From NCBI GenBank assembly GCA_000696115.1, contig JJOH01000014.1:1-64000 (forward strand): a stretch of DNA of 64,000 nucleotides, in the 5' to 3' direction. The position numbers were made by a program, and so were the translations under genes. Source of the stretch: Streptomyces olindensis. Its GTDB lineage: Bacteria > Actinomycetota > Actinomycetes > Streptomycetales > Streptomycetaceae. Under the pieces are notes generated by a model that was given only the letters and a program-made list of their open reading frames with translations, did not search any database and was not told the origin of the DNA. This document shows positions 59,790-64,000 of the stretch, one piece after another (position 1 is the first letter of the stretch; every line of letters begins with the position of its first letter).

Positions 59790-60467
59790 TCACGGCCGTC
59801 GGAGCCGGTGCACCCACACCGCCACCGCCACCATCGTCGCGCCCAGCAGCCAGCCGCCCACCACGTCCGACGGCCAGTGCACGCCCAGCCAGACGCGGGT
59901 CAGCCCGACGCCGACCACGGAGACCACCGCCACGGCCACGGCCGCACGCCACACGGCGGGGCCGACGCCGTGCCGGTGCAGGAGCCACAGGAGCAGGCCG
60001 CAGACGACCGTGGCGGTCATCGCGTGGCCCGACGGGAACGCCGCGTAGTGGGCCGAGTCGACGGGGTCGGGCCACACCGGGCGGGGGCGGTCCACCGCTG
60101 CCTTGAGCCCCTGTTGCAGCAGCGTGCCCAGAGCGACGGCCGCCGCCAGCCACAGCGCCGTCCAGCGCGCCGCGAGCCGTACCACCAGCCATACGACGAC
60201 GCCCGCGCACAGCAGACGCATCGTCCACGGATCCCACACCCAGTCCGTCAGGATGCGGCACGCCTGGGTGATGCCGCCCTCGTCCACGGCCCAGCGGTGG
60301 GTGGTGGCGGCGATCTCCCCGTCCGCGTCGATCAGCGGGCTCCATCTCGCCGCGACGAGGGCCAGCAGCAGAGTCGAGCAGAGGGCCAGGGCACCGGTGA
60401 GACCGGCGAGACCGGCGGTGGTGCGGTGCTCCGGGCGGGGCGGGGAGTCGACGGACGAGGTGTGCAT
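59790..60467 (-). CDS. PAP2-family membrane phosphatase
   Basis: A 225-residue membrane protein with five or six hydrophobic segments and the three phosphatase motifs: KAAVDRPRPVWPD, FPSGHAMTATVVCG and RVWLGVHWPSDVVGGWLLG. Family members remove phosphate from lipid phosphates such as undecaprenyl diphosphate or phosphatidate at the outer membrane face. The ATG at 60467 is used because the frame upstream has poor coding quality. Confidence 0.92.
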   Translation of the reverse strand: MHTSSVDSPPRPEHRTTAGLAGLTGALALCSTLLLALVAARWSPLIDADGEIAATTHRWAVDEGGITQACRILTDWVWDPWTMRLLCAGVVVWLVVRLAARWTALWLAAAVALGTLLQQGLKAAVDRPRPVWPDPVDSAHYAAFPSGHAMTATVVCGLLLWLLHRHGVGPAVWRAAVAVAVVSVVGVGLTRVWLGVHWPSDVVGGWLLGATMVAVAVWVHRLRRP

Positions 60468-60582
60468 ACAGCGATCCTCGCCGAACCGGGGGCTCCGGAT
60501 CCAGTAAGGGAGCGATCTTCCGCTACCGGGACGACATGCTTCGGCCATGCGGCGTCCACCGGAACCGGCCCGGACGCCCCGG

Positions 60583-61518
60583 CTACCCCAGCGCCCGCAG
60601 CCCCGGTACGAACGCCACCAGCACCGGCACCACCGGCACCAGCGCGGCCGCCGCCGTCAGCCGCAGGCGCCGTGCCGCGGTCAGCCGGTCCGGGGGCGTG
60701 AGCAACCGGTGCACCCGCGCCGGGACATGGGCCTGGGGCGTCGGACAGGGGCCGAACACGCCGCGGTGCTCGTTCAGTTCGACCAGGGCCAGGGCCGTGG
60801 TCAGGCGGCCGAAGCGGCGGGAGGCCGTGTCGTCGGCGGCGAGTTCGACCAGCCGGTGCATCTCGTCGCGGAACGCGGCGAACACCGGCACCTGCGGAAA
60901 GCCGCCCGCCAGCGCGGAGGAGCAGTTCAGCAGCCAGTCGTGGCGGGCCCGCGCGTGCCCCTGCTCGTGGGCCAGCACGGCGTCCAGCTGCCGGCCCTTC
61001 AGCCGGCGCAACGCGGCCGTGGTGACGACCAGTTGCGGCGGGGTGCCGGGCTGCCACCAGGCGTCCGGCTGCTCGCTCTCCAGCACGACGAGCCGGCCGG
61101 ACACGGCGACCTCGCCGGGCAGCAGCGGGGCCCGGACCAGGAGGTCGGCGCGCCGGCGGCGGCGCCGGGCGCGCGCCCGGGCGACCTCGCGGACCAGCAT
61201 CGCCGCGCTCCACAGCCCGCCGCAGGCCAGCGCGACCGCGGTGGTCGCCGCCCACGGGCCCGCCGTGCCGAGGGCGTAGGCCTCGACGACCGCACCGGGC
61301 GCCGTCGCGAAGACGTGCCCGCCGACCGCGTGCCAGGCCGCCGCCGCGCTGAGTGTCATCGACAGCGCGCAGCACACGAGTACGGCCGCCACCACGCACT
61401 GCCACATCCACAGCGCCACCACCGGTTCACGGTCCGGCCAGTCCGCCCGGGCGAGCAGCCGGGGACCGACCACGGCGGTCAGGGCGCCGAGCAGCAACAG
61501 CGCCGCGGGGAGCATCAT
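60583..61518 (-). CDS. M56-family (BlaR1-type) membrane metallopeptidase
   Basis: A 311-residue membrane protein. It has an N-terminal membrane segment (LLLLGALTAVVGPRLLA), two more before the zinc site (VVAAVLVCCALSM and AATTAVALACGGLWSAAML), the HEQGH zinc motif in LDAVLAHEQGHARARHDWLL, the downstream EMHRLVELAADDTASRRFGR with third ligand Glu, and a final C-terminal membrane helix. M56 proteins usually sit next to a BlaI-type repressor that they cleave or inactivate. None is adjacent here. Confidence 0.88.
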   Translation of the reverse strand: MMLPAALLLLGALTAVVGPRLLARADWPDREPVVALWMWQCVVAAVLVCCALSMTLSAAAAWHAVGGHVFATAPGAVVEAYALGTAGPWAATTAVALACGGLWSAAMLVREVARARARRRRRRADLLVRAPLLPGEVAVSGRLVVLESEQPDAWWQPGTPPQLVVTTAALRRLKGRQLDAVLAHEQGHARARHDWLLNCSSALAGGFPQVPVFAAFRDEMHRLVELAADDTASRRFGRLTTALALVELNEHRGVFGPCPTPQAHVPARVHRLLTPPDRLTAARRLRLTAAAALVPVVPVLVAFVPGLRALG

Positions 61519-61614
61519 GCAGCGCAGCCTATGAGCGCGGGGCCGCTCACGGGTACGACTTGTGCCGCCGAAGTGACGCAGGCAACGGATCCGTACGCCG
61601 CGCACCACGCCCGC

Positions 61615-62175
61615 TCACAACGTGAGCAGCATCGCCACCATCGCGATCCCCATCGACAGCCGGCACGCCCGCGTCAGCTCCGGCCGGTCCCCCCACCCGG
61701 CGGAACCGCCGCCCCCGTTCCTCCCGGCCACGGCTGCCACCGGCACCAGGCGGACCCCGGTCAGCAGCACGTACCCGGCGAAGTAGAGCAGCAGCGCCCC
61801 GGTCAGGAGCGGGACCCCCGACCCGCCCCCACCGTGCGCGCGCGCCGGGGAGCCTGCCATGACGACGGACATGTAGACCATCGCGGCGGCCCCCACCAGG
61901 TGGTGCAGGTGGTGGGCACCGGCCCGCGCCGCCCACAGCGCGGGCAGCGCCGCCGCCGCGAACAGGGCCGCGTAGACGGACCAGGCCCACGAGGGCGGGG
62001 TGAACACCGCCGCCGGTACCGCCATCGCGGCCATCCCGAAACCCATCAGCGCCTCGCCGCCCGCGGCGCGCCGCTGCTCCGTGGCGCCGCCGCCGCGCAT
62101 CCGCATAAGGCAGTAGGTGCCGGTCATCGCGCAGAGCGCCACCAGCAGCCAGCCGGACGAAGCCGGTCCGTGCAC
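61615..62175 (-). CDS. DUF5134 membrane protein
   Basis: A 186-residue protein with five or so membrane segments (SGWLLVALCAMTGTYCLMRM, EALMGFGMAAMAVPAAVFTP, WSVYAALFAAAALPALWAAR, LHHLVGAAAMVYMSVVMAGS, GALLLYFAGYVLLTGVRLV). The GTG at 62175 follows GGGGAGGTGCGC. A His-rich loop (GAHHLHHLVGA) and the conserved Met/His positions could bind copper or heme, but this is not established. An upstream in-frame ATG (62220) is possible. Confidence 0.85.
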   Translation of the reverse strand: MHGPASSGWLLVALCAMTGTYCLMRMRGGGATEQRRAAGGEALMGFGMAAMAVPAAVFTPPSWAWSVYAALFAAAALPALWAARAGAHHLHHLVGAAAMVYMSVVMAGSPARAHGGGGSGVPLLTGALLLYFAGYVLLTGVRLVPVAAVAGRNGGGGSAGWGDRPELTRACRLSMGIAMVAMLLTL

Positions 62176-62283
62176 GCGCACCTCCCCGCTCGACAGTCGG
62201 TCTTTCGATGCCCGGGCCATGCGGCGCCCACGCGAGCGCGCGGAGGTACGCGGGGAGCATTCGGCGGAGCACGGCAGGTCGGA

Positions 62284-62307
62284 AGGTGTTTTACGAATAA
62301 AACACCT
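62284..62307. promoter_or_regulatory. Perfect 24-base inverted repeat upstream of the FUSC gene
   Basis: Arms AGGTGTTTTA (62284-62293) and TAAAACACCT (62298-62307) around CGAA. It is AT-rich in a GC-rich genome and lies 15 bases before the start codon, an operator position. The regulator may be the coupled gene starting at 63984. Confidence 0.8.
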
Positions 62308-62322
62308 GTTAATCTTGCGCGT

Positions 62323-63987
62323 ATGAGCAGCACGCCCTCCGCCTCCACCTCCCCGCCCGCCCCGCGTCTCCCGCTGGCGGGCGTGCTGCGCGTCGGCCGG
62401 CCCTCGGACATCTGGTTCAAGCCCGCGCTGAGCGTCGTCGCGGCGATCACCCCGCCCACCCTCACGCTCCTGGCGCTCGGCCGGCTCGACCTGGCGATGT
62501 ACGCGATGGCCGGGTCCTTGTGCGCCCTGTACGCCCACAACCGCCCGTACGCCGCCCGGGCCGGGGTCCTGGTGTGGGTGGTGCTCGGCATGCTCGGCGG
62601 GCTCGCCGTCGCCCTGGTCACGGCCTCGCTCACCGACAGCGCCGCCGTACTGGTCACGGTCGGTGCCCTGCTGGCCGCCGCCCAGAAGGTGCTGTGCGAC
62701 GCCACGCGTGTCGGCCCGCCGGGCAACGTCGTCCTCACCTTCGTCAGCTCCGCCTCCCTGTTCGCACCGCAGACCCTCGACCAGGTCCCCGGCCATCTGG
62801 CACTGGCGGCCGCCACCGGGGCCTGGGCCTGGCTGGTCTGCATGGCGCCCGCACTGGTCCGCCCGCACGGCCCGGAGCGCCGTGCCACCGCCACCGCCCT
62901 GACGGCCGCCGCCGCGTACGCCGACACGGGCGGCACGAGGGAGGGGCACGCGCCGGCGCGTGCCGCCGGGTACGCAGCGGTGCACGCAGCCTGGCAGTCG
63001 CTCCTGGCCACGCGCGCCCGCTCCCGGACCCGGCGCGCACTCGAACGGCTCGTCGTCCGGGCCGAGGTCGCCCTCGCCGCACCGGCACAGGCCGAGGCCG
63101 AGCGGCTGCGCGCGTGGGCACGCGCACTGCGCGGCACCGGACCCGTCCCGCAGGCCTGCCTCCCGTCGGCGGCCGCCGACGAACTGCTCGGTGTCGACGC
63201 GGCCCGGTCCCTCTGGGCGCGGCTGGGCCCGCTGACCCCGCTCGCGGCGCGTACCGCGCTCGGCTGCGCGCTCGCCGGCTACGCCTCCCTCGCCCTCGGT
63301 ATCGGCCGCCCCTACTGGGCCCTGGTCACCGCCGCCTCGCTCTACCAGGCCAACATCGCCCTGACCTGGAGCCGGGCCGTGCAGCGCGTCGTCGGCAACG
63401 TCGTCGGGGTGCTCGTCTTCGCGGCCGTCGCACCACTCGCCCACCTCGGGCAGGCGGCACTGGTGCTGTGCTGCCTCGCGTTCAGTTTCGGGGCCGAGCT
63501 GCTGATCAGCCGCAACTACTGGCTCGGCAGCGTCTGCGTGACCCCCATGGCCCTGCTCATCACCGAGTTCGCCGGGTACCGGGCGACCGGCGAGCTGGTG
63601 ACCGAGCGGGTCGCGGACACCGTCGTGGGTGCCCTGGTCGGCTTCGCCGCCGCCGTGGCGGTCACCAACCGGCGCGCGGGCGACCGCGTGGAACGCGCGC
63701 TGACGGCCGCCGACCGGGCCCGCGAACACGCCGCCCGCCTCCTGGCCGAGCCGGGCCCCGACCCCGCCGCGCTGGAAGCGGCCCGCCGCGGCCTCGCCGT
63801 CGCCCTGGCGGATCTGCGGGCGACCGCCGACGCGGCGGCCGGCGAGTGGTGGCAGCGCGCCCTGCCCCAGGAGCGGGTCGTGCTCACCGAGCAGTCCGGA
63901 CACCGTACGCTCGCCGCGACGGCACGACGCCAGGGGCTGCTCCCGGACCAGGGCACGGCCACAGAGACGGAGGACGCACGGCCATGA
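62323..63987 (+). CDS. FUSC family membrane protein
   Basis: A 554-residue membrane protein with two hydrophobic blocks (residues about 38-165 and 305-450) and a cytoplasmic helical linker and tail, the FUSC/aromatic-acid exporter layout. The second block has LGCALAGYASLALGIGRPYW, RAVQRVVGNVVGVLVFAAV and ISRNYWLGSVCVTPMALLIT, which are family hallmarks. The start at 62323 follows an operator and a weak ribosome site; a leaderless or short-leader transcript is possible. It overlaps the next gene by ATGA. Confidence 0.9.
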   Translation: MSSTPSASTSPPAPRLPLAGVLRVGRPSDIWFKPALSVVAAITPPTLTLLALGRLDLAMYAMAGSLCALYAHNRPYAARAGVLVWVVLGMLGGLAVALVTASLTDSAAVLVTVGALLAAAQKVLCDATRVGPPGNVVLTFVSSASLFAPQTLDQVPGHLALAAATGAWAWLVCMAPALVRPHGPERRATATALTAAAAYADTGGTREGHAPARAAGYAAVHAAWQSLLATRARSRTRRALERLVVRAEVALAAPAQAEAERLRAWARALRGTGPVPQACLPSAAADELLGVDAARSLWARLGPLTPLAARTALGCALAGYASLALGIGRPYWALVTAASLYQANIALTWSRAVQRVVGNVVGVLVFAAVAPLAHLGQAALVLCCLAFSFGAELLISRNYWLGSVCVTPMALLITEFAGYRATGELVTERVADTVVGALVGFAAAVAVTNRRAGDRVERALTAADRAREHAARLLAEPGPDPAALEAARRGLAVALADLRATADAAAGEWWQRALPQERVVLTEQSGHRTLAATARRQGLLPDQGTATETEDARP

Positions 63988-64000
63988 CGCCGACGGAAGG
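63984..64000 (+). CDS. Start of a gene coupled to the FUSC gene (partial)
   Basis: An ATG at 63984 overlaps the FUSC stop (ATGA) with GGAGG 12 bases before it. Only MTPTE and part of a codon are visible. The product is unknown; a regulator (for example MarR-type) or transport partner would fit the operator upstream of the FUSC gene. Confidence 0.5.

Overview
The window comes from a high-GC actinomycete, almost certainly a Streptomyces. Third codon positions are overwhelmingly G or C, GTG starts and ATGA overlaps are common, TTA codons are very rare, and the gene content is typical of the genus (FUSC transporters, DUF5997 with a LysR-like partner, Rv1733c-like protein, DUF5134, FprA-type reductase, twin-arginine and Sec-secreted polysaccharidases). 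No tRNA, rRNA, CRISPR array, integrase or insertion sequence was seen.

Left part, 1-26144, plus strand: most of an extracellular-type contractile injection system (eCIS) operon with almost no gaps. In order it holds the tail of a small conserved protein, a DUF4255 cap protein, an AAA+ ATPase, a small repeat-bearing protein, a giant DUF4157 effector ending in a putative nuclease domain, a candidate immunity protein, a CIS tube-domain protein, a LysM protein, gpD-like hub, gpV-like spike, PAAR-like tip, gp25-like protein, two baseplate J-like proteins, a tail/beta-helix protein, a DUF6519 protein and a peptidoglycan amidase. Sheath and tube genes are not in the window and presumably lie to the left. 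The effector reading frame is interrupted by one extra base in a run of six G (5929-5934). Without that base it would encode one protein of about 2273 residues.

26185-31660, minus strand: a D-glucarate/galactarate uptake and catabolism operon (binding protein, two permeases, KDG dehydratase, glucarate dehydratase) with a promoter and a palindromic operator. It converges on the eCIS operon at a shared palindromic terminator.

31700-45032: mixed housekeeping and sugar genes. These are the DUF5997/LysR-like pair, a DUF4142 protein, a secreted GH127 with an inserted LamG-like domain, an Lrp regulator coupled to a HAD phosphatase, a FUSC transporter, a lactonase-fold protein, a CbiX-like protein lacking the usual histidines, a uracil-DNA glycosylase coupled to a BadF/NAGK-type kinase, and a BNR-repeat protein.

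45280-50668: an Rv1733c-like membrane protein and a HEAT-repeat protein, both with a TTA codon and separated by a 63-bp tandem repeat. Then come an AidB-type acyl-CoA dehydrogenase and a divergent PaaX-like regulator, the latter with a second one-base homopolymer frameshift.

50685-54497: secreted plant-polymer enzymes (PL3 and PL1 pectate lyases, and a CE1-type esterase with CBM2) around an intergenic region that carries LacI/CebR-like palindromes.

54519-64000: an OYE reductase divergent from an ArsR regulator, an FprA-type reductase, a DUF6214-like protein, a TetR regulator with operator, a HAD phosphatase, a PAP2 phosphatase, an M56 peptidase, a DUF5134 protein and a second FUSC transporter behind a perfect 24-bp inverted repeat. 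The first codons of a coupled downstream gene end the window.
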